Below are positions 45,287 to 56,105 of a stretch of DNA of 56,121 nt, one piece after another. The stretch is taken from assembly GCA_032988165.1 (NCBI GenBank), contig JANTQF010000226.1:1-56121 (forward strand). The letters are read 5' to 3'. The stretch comes from Emmonsiellopsis sp. PD_33. Its lineage: Eukaryota; Ascomycota; Eurotiomycetes; Onygenales; Ajellomycetaceae. How positions within the stretch are numbered: position 1 is the first letter of the stretch; each line of letters opens with the position of its first letter. A program made the position numbers and the translations under genes. The notes beneath the pieces were generated by a model that searched no databases, was not told the origin of the DNA, and saw only the letters and a list, made by a program, of their open reading frames with translations.

Positions 45287-45526
45287 ATGGCATCTGAACA
45301 GCCGAACCCCCCTCCACCCACAGAAGAAATGGTCACTCTAGACCTAGCCTACGTCTTTCCACAACTACAAATGCAGACGTCTGTTAGCCTAGAGGAGGTG
45401 CCAGTTCTTACTCTACCGCGCCTTGCCACACGTGAGGAGGTGTACAGTAGTACTTCTAGCCGCGTACCTCAGAGTCCCGCAAAAAGCAAAGGGAAGAATG
45501 GACGGGTATTGGGGATTGGATGTTAA
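45287..45526 (+). pseudogene. possible truncated gene interrupted by CpG-free insert
   Basis: An ATG at 45287, after a pyrimidine-rich leader, opens a 79-codon frame beginning MASEQPNPPPPTEEMVTLDL. It runs into the edge of a 311-bp CpG-free segment and stops at 45526. A GTATTG...TATACAG pair (about 45505-45551) could splice it to a second open frame ending at 45780, but the joined product looks unlike a protein. I do not recognise the family. Either a short real gene or the 5' part of a gene cut by an old insertion. Confidence 0.35.
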
Positions 45527-45815
45527 CAAACATCCCTACTATACAGATGAGCTTATTACTGCTGAGGATATGTCCCAAACAAACAGAGTTCCATTTTATT
45601 GCAAGCAGGACAATGAACAGGTGGCACAGATCCCACAATGGGTTAAAGAGTTCTAAGGTGCTTTCCCAAAAAAAAAACTCCTGGGGGTTATATACCCAGT
45701 GGACTTCAGTTTGGATGGCAGAATTAGGAATGGGCATGGTTAGAACAGGAATAATGAAACTCATCAGCTTTACAATATGAAGAATAAATCACTATGCTTT
45801 CTTTTTGCAGTATTC
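45505..45815. repeat. 311-bp CpG-free segment, likely old insertion
   Basis: No CpG between 45504 and 45816, whereas the adjoining 200 bases upstream have several. Composition resembles the large block at 6592-17882 but with somewhat higher GC. Probably a fragment of a mutated repeat. Confidence 0.5.
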
Positions 45816-46319
45816 CGCAGCCCACCACTATAGATTTCACTTCACTAATCTATCAATATCCTCTTATAGAATTTGAACCTGTATTAGACTAGTACCTATC
45901 GGTGCTCCATGTTTTTTTCCCGCGTGTATCTTTTCATAGAACCCCTAGTGGAAAACCGTTACCGAAGTGGAATTCAACGACCTATATGATACGCCTTGCA
46001 TATTCCACGAAGGGCTATGTGGGCACATAGGCATCATATTTGCAGCACACGCATCATGTCCTAGCGCATATTTCATTTGGAAAGTCATTTTATTTGCATA
46101 ATTCTCTTGCGTAACAGTTAGTTCTAACCATTGAAATCTGTGTCCGGGCACGTGTGAAGCCCTACAAATCCGATGCAGTGTCATAAAGGCATATACATCT
46201 AAGAATAACATACCTCATTCCGTCACAACCAACAAGTGGATATCAATATTATCCATCCCAAATACCCAGAATAATTTCAATGCTAGCCCATAGCAACGCC
46301 TCTCAACCCTCATGTCCGT
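45816..46319. other. intergenic
   Basis: A 500-bp AT-rich region at the 3' side of the CREG-like gene. A minus-strand ORF (45945-46211) is short and without features. Confidence 0.5.
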
Positions 46320-47108
46320 TTACTCTCCTGGCAACTTAACATCTGCCCACCCTTCCTTCCCATTTTCCCCCTCCCTCCTCACAGCTTTCCAAGCCTCAGG
46401 AACCAACCACCCGATTCTCGCCCGATCACCAAACCCACCAATCCACAACGCCTCTTTCACATCCAACTTCGCCCAGTAACCACTATGCGCCGCATCATCG
46501 TGACCAGGCAGCCACCACTTTGCGTCAGGATGTGACGCAACAAAACACCCTTCCACAGCTTCTCTAGTAGCGTTCGACAAATTTTCCAACGGCACAAGAG
46601 TTCCCAGAAGCGACACACGCGGGAGTGAAGCTAGAGACGCATCGCCTGTCTTACTACTATGCCACCAATCAAGCGACAACGAAATATTCGACCCGGCCTT
46701 GGTATTCCGGAATGTAGTGCCAATGTTTAACGCGAGGATGAGCGGGTTTCCGGGCCCGAGAAGGTCGGCCAGTTCGCTATTCGGATCGTTCGCGCAATCT
46801 GCAATGTAGTCTGGTAGGCCGATGGGGATTCCGCTCAAGGAGGCGCCGTGGACGGAGGAGGTAGATGGGTAGACGGTTGATAGCACGCCGGTGGTCGAGA
46901 GGGCGAGGAGCCGGCGTGCGAGGAGGTGGGTGGTGTCCCAGCTTGGGAATGTATGGTACGGCTCCTCGATGGAGTCGTCAAAGTCGGGGTAGGTTGTGAC
47001 TTGCTCATTGAGCTCGATGGGGGTCTGTGCAGTAATCGGTTGGGGATATGCGGTGGCGAGGGAGCAGAGCAGGAGCTCCGAAAGAGCTAAAACACCAACG
47101 GACCACAT
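46320..47108 (-). CDS. secreted CREG-like protein (PNPOx-like fold)
   Basis: Single exon on the minus strand, 262 aa. The N-terminus (MWSVGVLALSELLLCSLATAYP) is a typical signal peptide with likely cleavage near residue 20. The core starts with LLARRLLALSTTGVLSTVYP, then ASLSGIPIGLPDYIADC, LILALNIGTTFRNTKAG, and a C-terminal part with GCFVASHPDAKWWLPGHDDAAHSGYWAKL. This is the pyridoxamine-5'-phosphate-oxidase-like fold of CREG proteins; fungal members are secreted or endo-lysosomal and have no proven enzyme activity. Asn-linked glycosylation sites are visible (NIS, NLS, NAT). The His/Trp-rich stretch near residue 200 is the conserved signature. The coding strand is C-rich in the first half and G-rich in the second. 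Confidence 0.85.
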   Translation of the reverse strand: MWSVGVLALSELLLCSLATAYPQPITAQTPIELNEQVTTYPDFDDSIEEPYHTFPSWDTTHLLARRLLALSTTGVLSTVYPSTSSVHGASLSGIPIGLPDYIADCANDPNSELADLLGPGNPLILALNIGTTFRNTKAGSNISLSLDWWHSSKTGDASLASLPRVSLLGTLVPLENLSNATREAVEGCFVASHPDAKWWLPGHDDAAHSGYWAKLDVKEALWIGGFGDRARIGWLVPEAWKAVRREGENGKEGWADVKLPGE

Positions 47109-50069
47109 GTCTATATAGACTGCTGAATACGAAGGCTGTTGATGTTATGCTCGCCGTGGAGAGTTGTTTACGCTCGAACTTGGCAGGTTAACGCTACCAC
47201 CAAAAGCGAGTCCCGTGCCTAAAAAAAAGCGGGGGAATCCGGTTACAGACTAGCCACTGAGAGGAGTCTGTGTCGATCAACTGGGACTTGGGAGAGTTAA
47301 GGGAATAAATGAAGCAGATATTGCGCATATAAAGAACAATCGACACTGATATGCACCAGAAAAACACAACATATCCCGTTGGCAGCTGCGTTCCTGGGCT
47401 GGGCCGAGGTAGTCAGATTAGATGATCAGATAAGGTGTGGCTCGCTTAATAACCAATCAAAATGCAACATGAAATAAGGTTCCGAGTTTAAACTCTTCCA
47501 GAACCAAAGAGTGAAGTCTTGGCACAGCAGAGCCTCAGCCTGCAAACACTCTATTTCGACTACCGCTTGAACTCGACACTGACGGTGTGTTGGGCTATTT
47601 CAGACAGTAAACGTCCACTATCTACCCCGTTACTGAAAGGTGGCCCAAAAAATATTCATAAAATGGTCGCTTTTACAAAACCGTCGAAATTGAAAAAGAC
47701 ATGGGGGTGTAATGAATCCCCAGTACCTACTAACGCTGCTCAGTGATTTATTCTCCGTGCAGCCTCTCTTCCTCATCGCGGGGAACAGTACGTCTAGATT
47801 TTAGGTATTCGACCTATATAGCGGCCAACCATTTGACATGCGAAATATGCCGTTTTGTGCACGGTATAGTAACATTTTCATTCGTCCCCAAAACAGTGCT
47901 GACGGGTATAATTCAGGAATAAAGGATCAAATATCACTCAGGCTGATTACCTGCCCTATTCCATGATTCCGCGCAACTCATGCGTAGAAGGTGGCTGTCC
48001 AGTATGGGGCCGCTATACGCTATGCCCGGGTTAGTTCTATCTCTATGCGAACTCCTACATTGCAATCCCAGCAATCAATCCAGAGCAAAATCAGCATATG
48101 CAAAAACTTCCCTTGCATTCTCACTGTCTGGATCCGGGGAAACAATGCAACCCTTCGGCCTCGGATTTCGATTTAACCTCATGACCGATTTAGCGTTGTT
48201 CTCATCCACCTGCAGCCCACAGTCCTACCGGGATATTCTGCCATACCAAAACATGTGGGTTCAAATCGACCAATGCTACTAGTTTATAAATTTGAACAGA
48301 ATGGCAGCTAACCCAAATATGCCAGATGTGCCAGCTCATGAATTGCTAGATCTGCAGGACATATTGATAGCTCTATTCAAGATTTCCATTTCCGGAAGCG
48401 ACGAAAAATCAAGGTCAATTACTAGGAGTAAGTACATTGGCATAAATTATTCTGCAGATATGTTTGAATGATGTACACTTGTGTTCCCAACGCCTTGACT
48501 ACACCTATATCCTATCACACCTATTGAGTAGGTTTGTTTCCAAATGGTATGTGCATTTCGTTGCAGAGGTTGAATGAGTTATGCTAATTTTTTAAGGGAG
48601 AATTAAGGCGATATTGCCTGGTAAATTCAATGTTTTTACAGCCCATTAATAAATCGAATCATCAAAATACCATGTACGCAATAAATGAAAATTCCACCAA
48701 CATGACAGTTCATCAAATAACCAGATAATGCACGGACCTCAGAATTGGGCGTGCATTATGAATAATCGGTCGTGTTCTGCCAATTCAATGCTCTCCAAGT
48801 TCGATTTCGGTGGCAGTCTATGTCCGCTAGTTATGCATGCAATTCCAACCTTGGAAGTACTGCTGAAACCGGCTAAAACAGAGTTTGCAATTGCGGGGGC
48901 GGTAACTAGCATCCCGGGGAGGGCGCTCGGCTCTCTGGGCAATTTCGGATCAGATTCGACACTTCCGCCCGGCGCCAACGCAAGAATTCTTCGTGACTCG
49001 AAAAGTAGAGGGTAGCTAACAATGAAAGGGAGCCGATGTGTTTGATTCGACAAAAGATCTTCTCCACGGAACTATAAAAAATAGGTATGCGCACTCCCTC
49101 GGACAGCAAAACTTGAACTACTTACAAATTTATTGAGCATTGATTTGGAAGGCAATTAATCTATGAACTCCCATCGGCCTGGTAGGAGCACCGGCCATGG
49201 GGGTTTCCGAACCTCATATTTTCCGAGCGTACTACGGAGTAGTACTTTTGCAATCAATTTCTGTCTCATTAGATGTTTTGACACTCGTGCCTGAACATCA
49301 AACACCCACGCGGCTATCAAAAGTGCTTAGCCTTCGGCTTGACGACTAATAGATTAATAGCATGCACGATAGGGATTGATAAACCCTTCAAAGCCGTTGG
49401 CCGGCTGAATGTGAGTGACGCTAATAAACCCCTGTAATTTCCATTGACATTAACCATGCTAGCAACATGGCTCCATGGATAGCCTTGTCTCTCGGTCATC
49501 TTAATAATTAAGTAACTGACGTGGTTGACAGAGACCCCACAGGTTTCCTATCATATTCCACGCTGAACAAGATCCCTCTCGGCAGATCCGCGTTCAATCG
49601 CAAGGCCGTCCCCTCAGCTTAATCTCGCTATCCCGTAATATGCATTCTCGGTACAGTCGAAGCAATTACCGGCTACCAATATAGACGGGCGGCTTGCCAT
49701 GAAACTAACAGGAAGGTTGAGACCTCTCAATATATTGACCCATGATCTACCGGCAGTCTATTTGTGGGGAGGAGCCGGATCAATTCCAGAACCTATGGAT
49801 CCAGATCTTTATGCTTTTCGGCTTTGGGGCCCGGATGTCAAAATGATATTCGGGATCAAGGATGTACACCGCACCGCACTCCTCACGATGTTTTGGTTTT
49901 ATATAAAAGACCGTTTTCCTTGTCCTTCTCCGCTTCTTGTACTCCGTTCTGTCATGCCAGTACAGACCGCACAGTGAGACAAGCAGTTTGGACACGTTTG
50001 GGTTGATTTCATTCTTTTCACTCTCATTGCTTCATTTGCTCTTGTCGCATCCGAGGCTTTTCGGCCAAC
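47109..50069. other. 3-kb gene-poor intergenic region
   Basis: Between the CREG-like gene (minus) and tyrosinase (plus). CpG is present. I saw short ORFs only (47519-47746, 47980-48282, 48728-49015, 49699-49977), none with a recognisable motif or supporting introns. The first 300 bases should contain the CREG-like promoter and the last 200 the tyrosinase core promoter. Confidence 0.5.
49900..49909 (+). promoter_or_regulatory. TATA box of the tyrosinase gene
   Basis: TATATAAAAG at 49900-49909, 161-170 bp upstream of the tyrosinase ATG, followed by a C/T-rich tract (TTCCTTGTCCTTCTCCGCTT) typical of fungal transcription start regions. Confidence 0.6.
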
Positions 50070-51475
50070 ATGCGTCTTGATATTTTCTCTGTGGGCCTGG
50101 CCCTTGGCTACCTAGCGGCCCAGGGCGCGGCTGACGAGGTCGATGATCTCGCCGCTCAGGGTCTGGAACTTCGTAGAGCATACGATGCTGAAGTAGGAGG
50201 AGAAAGAACGTGTACCTTGGAGAACGCTGCTGTTCGCAGAGAGTGGTATGTATTTGGCCGCCTACTAAGCTCCATCCCTCGATCCGTTGGCTAACTGAGT
50301 TTGTCCTTATTTAGGAGCACACTGTCTGCAGACGAAAGGAAGGATTATATCAATGCCGTTCTCTGTCTTCAGTCCAAGGATCCCATCTGGCCACAATCTG
50401 AAGTTCCTGGTGTGAGGTCCAGATTTGACGACTATGTCGCTCTGCATATCCTTCAGACTCCAACTGTCCATGGCACGGTAAGTGTCATACAGGTTACGCT
50501 TTTCAACATATTCTAGCTAGATACTAATTTATACCAGGCCAATTTCCTTGGATGGCATCGATATTACATGTGGGCCTACGAACAGGCCTTGCGAGACGAA
50601 TGTGGCTATACCGGATATCAACCATACTGGAACTGGGGGAAATATGCGGATGATCCCCTCACCAATCCCATGTTCGACGGCTCTGACACTAGTTTGTCTG
50701 GCAATGGCGAGGCTACCGAGCACGGCGATGTTCAAATAGCACCAGGAGTTGTCGTTCCGTCGGGCACTGGTGGTGGCTGTGTCACGGAGGGACCCTTTAA
50801 AAAGTAATATTCTCCGTTCCTGTCCCGTCTACATGACAAGAGGAACAAAATAGCAATTTGTGTACTAACATTGCCACAGTATGTCGGTCAACCTTGGCCC
50901 TATGGCTCCCGTCATGCCAGATATCCAACCAAACGGCGACGGCTTGTCCTATAACCCTCGTTGCTTGAGACGGGATATCTCACCGATCATTTCCTCGGCC
51001 TTCACCAAAGTCTCCGATATCGTAGAACTCATCACTACTAAAGATACCATCCTCGACTTCCAGACCTTTATGCAGGGAGACGCCTTTGCTGGTTCATTAG
51101 GCGTACACGGTGGCGGACACTACACTATCAGCGGCGATCCGGCCGGGGTGCGTAATTTCCCCCATCCATTCTTACTTCATTGATATGACGAGAATCCCCA
51201 TTCTGACCAGAACTAAATAGGACTTCTACGTCTCCCCCGGCGATCCAGCATTCTATTTCCACCACTCCCAAATCGACCGCGTCTGGTGGATCTGGCAGAA
51301 CTTCGACCCGGCCTATCGACTCCACAATGTCGAGGGCGGAACCAGCATGTTTGGCCCGTCCTCACGGAACGGGACCGTGGATGACCCAACTGATCTCGGG
51401 TATCTGGGAGATCCCATTCCTCTGGGCGAACTGCTTAGCACTACCGACGGAATTTTCTGCTACATTTACGAGTAA
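50070..51475 (+). CDS. short secreted tyrosinase (type-3 copper)
   Basis: Five exons, 50070-50245, 50315-50477, 50538-50803, 50880-51147 and 51221-51475, 375 aa. Signal peptide MRLDIFSVGLALGYLAAQGAA. Tyrosinases oxidise monophenols and diphenols to quinones with a binuclear copper centre. CuA ligands: His103 (VALHILQ), His111 (TVHGT), His120 (LGWHRYYMWAYE). CuB ligands: His278 and His282 (GVHGGGH) and His305 or 306 (FYFHHSQIDRVWW). PYWNWGKYADDP is the usual conserved segment between them. It is shorter than classical fungal tyrosinases (about 550-620 aa) because the C-terminal latency domain is absent; the protein ends FCYIYE soon after the CuB region. This matches the short fungal tyrosinases, which are secreted. 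The physiological substrate is not predictable. The gene is preceded by a clear TATA box. All ligands present, so likely active. Confidence 0.93.
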
Positions 51476-54063
51476 CTTTTGTGTCTAGGGGGTGGGTGAG
51501 AGGCTGGAAAGAAAGGGCCTAGAGAATATACAAGAATACTTTTTACGCATCTGTATATCTGAGCCATTCACACAGAAATTGAATATTTCGAATCTGGAAC
51601 ACCATGCAAGTCAAAGAAGACTTTTTTTGGGGGGGGGGTCAATCATGTGTTTCATGGTAGATAGTAGTTATCTACAATGCCCTCCATTGGGAATATTTCT
51701 AACAAGCTGCCAAGTTCACAATCAACCGCCGCTACCAAGCTTTTACACAAGCGTTTGCAACTCCCATCGGCACGTTACGAACTGCCGATGATTAGCAACT
51801 ACAAGATCCGTCAGGCCGAAAAGGAAAGGATGATATAAAAACAATTAATTGATGAAGAGCGTTGGGTTGAACGGGGGGGTTGATCACCTTTTAATTAACT
51901 ATTTAACCTAAATCAAGCACTCCCCCCCCTGTCCTAGCAAGAATTATTTAGTTAATAAACAAACAAAATCGGCAATCCCAGTCTACATTCCCAGGTAAAA
52001 TGCAGAAGAATCCTTCTGAAGAGAAGTATATTACTGCGTATACATGCACTGGCTCAGCGTACAATACACTCGACACCGGTGATTACACCAAAGCAAACTC
52101 GAAATCAGTCTTATTTGAATCTCGTCACAAGGACTCGAAAAACAACCAAGCAGGTCCCTACCAGGTCTCGCGGTACGTAGAACACAGGGCTTTCTCCTCT
52201 CCTATTTACCCAGACGCCGGTCTTGGCCGGCATCCACACTATAAGATGCTTGTCATAGCATGCGTATGTATATTGAAACGCCGGGAAGATCCCCGGAGAA
52301 CCCCCCGTGATATGATCCTTGTTTTTTGTTGTTAGGAGAAACATGTTGCTATATCAATGTTTCATTAGTAGTTACCTTGCAGGCTAAAATAAGTCTAATA
52401 TCTCCCGCCCTTTCCTTTCTTCTTGCTCCTAGGTAACTACCAGCCATCTAGATCAGTAGAAACTAAGGCTTTGGCTTTAACTGGGGGGTGGGAAACGACA
52501 ACATGGATGTATAACCAGATGCTAGATTTCTAGAAGCACCGGGGGTACACACATGCTTAATTCATCAGTTTACTAGCTTTAGGTGTTAAGTTTATAGCGG
52601 AGATAGCTACGCACGTCCATCAGTTTGAAATACAACAATGTGAAGAACATATGAACATCTTGAACATAGTTTGACCCTCTCTCTCCATGGAATGAAGCAC
52701 CACCCATTCATTCCCAAAGCATAAATAAACAATATCCTAAAACCAGGAGTCAATCATCTGCACACATCCCATGATCATGATAGTTAACCACATTTACAAT
52801 GACCTCCTCTCCATCTATCATTGTCCCAATTGTGTCGTAAACAGGAAGAGGGACAGGGGTAGGGGATTGATCTCAATCCCTGCTGAGGGATAAGGAAGAA
52901 TCCGTCAGACTAATCAAAACGTTACCCACTTCATCTACCGACGACATCTGCCCTATGGTGGATGGGGCGGCCAGGTTGACGCCGAGTTCGATTGCCGGTG
53001 AGGGGTATGTAAGCTAGATATTGTAATATAATATAGGAAGGTTTCTGGGTACTAGATACTATAGTTGCAATGCATCACTGTGTTGAATAGTAGATAGATA
53101 GATAAATTGATTGATAGATTGATTAATCATTCTGGGAACTCCTGGGCTCTCTGCCGGTCAGAGACACCTTCATAGAGGTTGGGGGGCAGCCTGTGTGAAA
53201 GGTGTAGTTCCTAGGATTGGCTAATAGTTTGTTGTTTTCTGGCTTGTTAGACATGATATATTCTCTGTCTAATATTGAATGGTATGCATAAAGGCTGGTG
53301 GCTGGTAGCTTCTGGTAGAGCATCATACACAGATAGAAAGGGGCTTGTGTGGAAGAGAATGGGTGGGAATGTGAATACATACTAGTAGTACTAGCAGTAG
53401 TAGCTAACAAGTGAAATCTCATCCTTTTAACTTGCCTATATAACTAACTAGGCAGCTCTAAAGGATAACTTATAATTAGTTCCATTTGTCTTCTTCTTCT
53501 TCTTTGTACTCTGAAGCTTTGAATCTGTCTCTCTCAAGGCGTCCACGGTGCGGGTGGCGCAATTTAAACCACGTGACTTCGTGTCATTCCCGAGTTTCGT
53601 TTTCGCGCGACTTGATAGTTAAGTTACTTCCTGCTCGTGTTGCAGACGGATGGATTCTATTTAACGACGAAGACGCGAACGGTTCCGGCCAGAGAGCCAC
53701 GGAGAGAGGAGAGGGCGGGGGAATCCGTGAAAATGGATGGACTTGATATGTTGGGCTGGTGAGTCATTGTTCGTGTTTTATCCATTCTGTGCTGGTCTTC
53801 TGCGGCTGGTGGGTTAAATCGCGTCGTGTTGGGTGTGATTGTGATTGAGGATGCATATACAACCCCGCACCTTGACGGTGGAGGGGAAGTTGGCCGAGGA
53901 AGAGGAGGGGGGATTTCGCGTTTAAATACGGGGATTGTTTGCCCTAAGGGATGTCTGTTCCTCAGGAGACATCTCAACACGGACAGAAAGATCTCCAACT
54001 CCAACTGTTTGCCTGTGCAGAATCAACTCCCAAGTTCATCATTCCCTCCCAAAACCCCCCAAA
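51476..54063. other. gene-poor intergenic region with homopolymer runs
   Basis: A 2.6-kb stretch with G9 near 51630, (GATA)n near 53090 and other short runs. ORFs such as 52000-52335 plus and 53123-53422 minus are chance-like. From about 53480 the sequence turns into the promoter of the dehydrogenase gene, with a C/T-rich leader before 54064. An in-frame upstream ATG at 53935 is not used in my model, as the extension is not family-like. Confidence 0.5.
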
Positions 54064-54996
54064 ATGGCCCAAAGCGACATACACATAACCCTCATCGGCA
54101 TCGGCACCATCGGCCTCTCCCTCGCCGCTCTACACCTAACCCACCTCCCCTCCCCCTCCCAACTCACCCTCGTCGACACCCGCCCCGACCTAGCCACCTA
54201 CATCCAGTCCAAACTCCCCCCCCTCCTCCCCCCTCACAAACGAGCCTCCATCTCCCAAATCCACCTAACAAACACCATCGCCTCCGGCGTCTCCTCCCCG
54301 CGCACCACAATCGTCCAAGAAAGCGGGCCCGAAAACCTCCCCTTCAAACTCTCCCTCTGGGCCGAAGTCTCAAAACACGCCCCATCCACCGCCGTCTTCT
54401 GGACAAGCACTTCGGGAATCCCCGCCTCCCTCCAAGCCAGCCAGCTGAGCGAGGAGGATAAACGCCGCCTCTGCGTCGTCCACCCGTTCAACCCGCCGCA
54501 CATCCTGCCCCTGCTGGAAATCATCCCGTCCCCGGCTACCGCGGACAGCGTCGTGCAGTGGACAATGGACTTCTGGAAGGCGCGTGGCCGCCAGCCCGTC
54601 CTGGTCCGGAAGGAGATTACGGGCTTTGTGGCGGGGAGGTTGGCGTGGGCGCTTCTCAGGGAGGCGATTCAGCTGGTTGAGATGGGGGTGGTGGGGGTGG
54701 AGGAGTTGGATAGGGTTATGGAGACGAGTATGGGGCCGCGGTGGGCGTATGCGGGGCCGTTTAAGAGTTTTCATGCTGGGGGTGGGGAGGGGGGGTTTGA
54801 GGGGTTGATGGGGAATGTTGGGGGGACGGTGCAGGCGTGTTGGGAGGATGGGGGGAGGGTTAATATGGGGGGTGAGTGGGAGGGGGAGGTGTTTCGGCAG
54901 GTTAGGGAGGCGTATGGGGTGCCGGATTTGGAGGAGAGGGATAGGGTGAATAGGAGGGTGTTGGAGGTTGTGGAGGAGGAGAAGAGGCGGATGTGA
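54064..54996 (+). CDS. 3-hydroxyacyl-CoA dehydrogenase-family NAD enzyme
   Basis: Single exon, 310 aa from the ATG at 54064. N-terminal Rossmann fold with the dinucleotide motif IGIGTIGLSLA and an acidic end of beta-2 (TLVDTRPDLA), so NAD is the likely cofactor. Middle: FWTSTSGIPASLQASQL and the hallmark VVHPFNPPHILPLLEIIPS, where the His is the catalytic base of the family. Then VRKEITGFVAGRLAWALLREAIQLVEMG, typical of the C-terminal dimer domain. The short single-domain architecture resembles L-carnitine dehydrogenase, L-gulonate 3-dehydrogenase and lambda-crystallin-like enzymes rather than the beta-oxidation multienzyme; substrate unknown. Codon choice changes abruptly: line 54121-54180 has 36 C and 4 G, line 54781-54840 has 3 C and 37 G. 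Confidence 0.85.
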   Translation: MAQSDIHITLIGIGTIGLSLAALHLTHLPSPSQLTLVDTRPDLATYIQSKLPPLLPPHKRASISQIHLTNTIASGVSSPRTTIVQESGPENLPFKLSLWAEVSKHAPSTAVFWTSTSGIPASLQASQLSEEDKRRLCVVHPFNPPHILPLLEIIPSPATADSVVQWTMDFWKARGRQPVLVRKEITGFVAGRLAWALLREAIQLVEMGVVGVEELDRVMETSMGPRWAYAGPFKSFHAGGGEGGFEGLMGNVGGTVQACWEDGGRVNMGGEWEGEVFRQVREAYGVPDLEERDRVNRRVLEVVEEEKRRM

Positions 54997-55560
54997 GGTG
55001 AGGGGGGTAAGTTGGCTGGATAATTGACTACTAGTACATGAGAAATCAAAATATTAATTATGGATTTAACTGTCTCGTCATTCATGAGTTATGGATAATC
55101 ACGTTAGTAGGGGAAAAGACTTGAGTTGGCTTGACCTATTCTCTCCAGCCAAGCCACCTGCATGCACCATTCTCTCCGCTTCACCATATGAAGAAGAGGG
55201 GTCTTATAAGCTCCCCCTATACCCAGAAACAAGCAAGCAAAGCCCCCTATCACACGTATCTCCTAACCCCACGATGATACTCAATTTCTTAAAAATAGTT
55301 TTATAACCCCCCTCTCCTCCTGGCTGACGTCTCTCTTTTAAATATGGATCTATAATGTATCCCAGAAGCTAGTAGCTTATATAACTTAGTTACATACTTG
55401 CATTTTTTTTACAGACGATCGATGATGGATAGGAGCATTACAGCTATACTATCAATATATAAACCCCTTTATGAGTCATTAATGATATTATTTAATAACA
55501 TCCATCTTATAATCTACCTACCTCTCTTTACCTCTCTTCTTAAGTTAAATTATCTTTCTT

Positions 55561-55620
55561 TACTCTTCTCTCTATCCTACTCTTCTCTCTATCCTACTCT
55601 TCTCTCTATCCTACTCTTCT
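55561..55620. repeat. 17-bp pyrimidine-rich tandem repeat, 3.5 copies
   Basis: Unit TACTCTTCTCTCTATCC starts at 55561, 55578 and 55595 with identical copies, then a partial one. Identity between copies contrasts with the eroded repeats in the CpG-free block and suggests recent expansion. Confidence 0.9.
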
Positions 55621-55985
55621 ACATACTTTCTTCCAGAATCTTATAATACATCCTGGAAGTTACTAGCTTTAGCTTAGATATATAAGGTTCTTCTTCATGC
55701 ATCTTATAACCTATAACCCTCTTAATGTGAATAAACAGTACTAGGATTAAAATAAACTGTAGATTTTAGCATAGCTTTCAGTGAAAACTACAGTTAAATA
55801 CAGAGTAAATATATTATTATTAAAATCTCTCTTTCAATTTCGATCTCAATGATAACCTAAGTTTTTAACTAGATCGCTCCATGTGAGCCCTATATGTAGC
55901 TAATCTTCTTTCTCTTGGCATACATAATATGGGCTGGCTATCATAGGTAGGGGGAGGGGGGGAATATGAGGCGTACTTACTAATG

Positions 55986-56105
55986 TGTTTGTGATGTGTG
56001 TGATGTGTGTGATGTGATGTGGAGGATTTGGTAGAGAGAGAGAGAGGGTGTGAGAGAGAAATAGGTGTGAGAGAGAGGGTGAGAGTGAGGGTAGGTAGGT
56101 AAGGG
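55986..56105. repeat. GT/GA-rich microsatellite DNA
   Basis: GTGATGTGTGTGATGTGTGTGATG-type runs pass into (GA)n and GGTGAGAGTGAGGGTAGGTAGG sequence up to the end of the window. No telomere repeat (TTAGGG) is seen. Confidence 0.8.

Noticed and set aside
48240..48275. Possible tRNA T-arm (GGGTTCAAATCGACC)
   Set aside because: No matching acceptor stem, anticodon arm or D-arm could be drawn around it.
52000..52335. 111-codon plus-strand ORF as a small secreted protein
   Set aside because: No signal peptide, no cysteine pattern, odd composition and an AT-rich surround; best explained as chance.
53826..54461. Plus-strand 211-codon ORF rich in Pro/His/Arg
   Set aside because: Alternative frame of the C-rich first half of the dehydrogenase gene. 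The real frame carries the Rossmann and HPFNPPH motifs.
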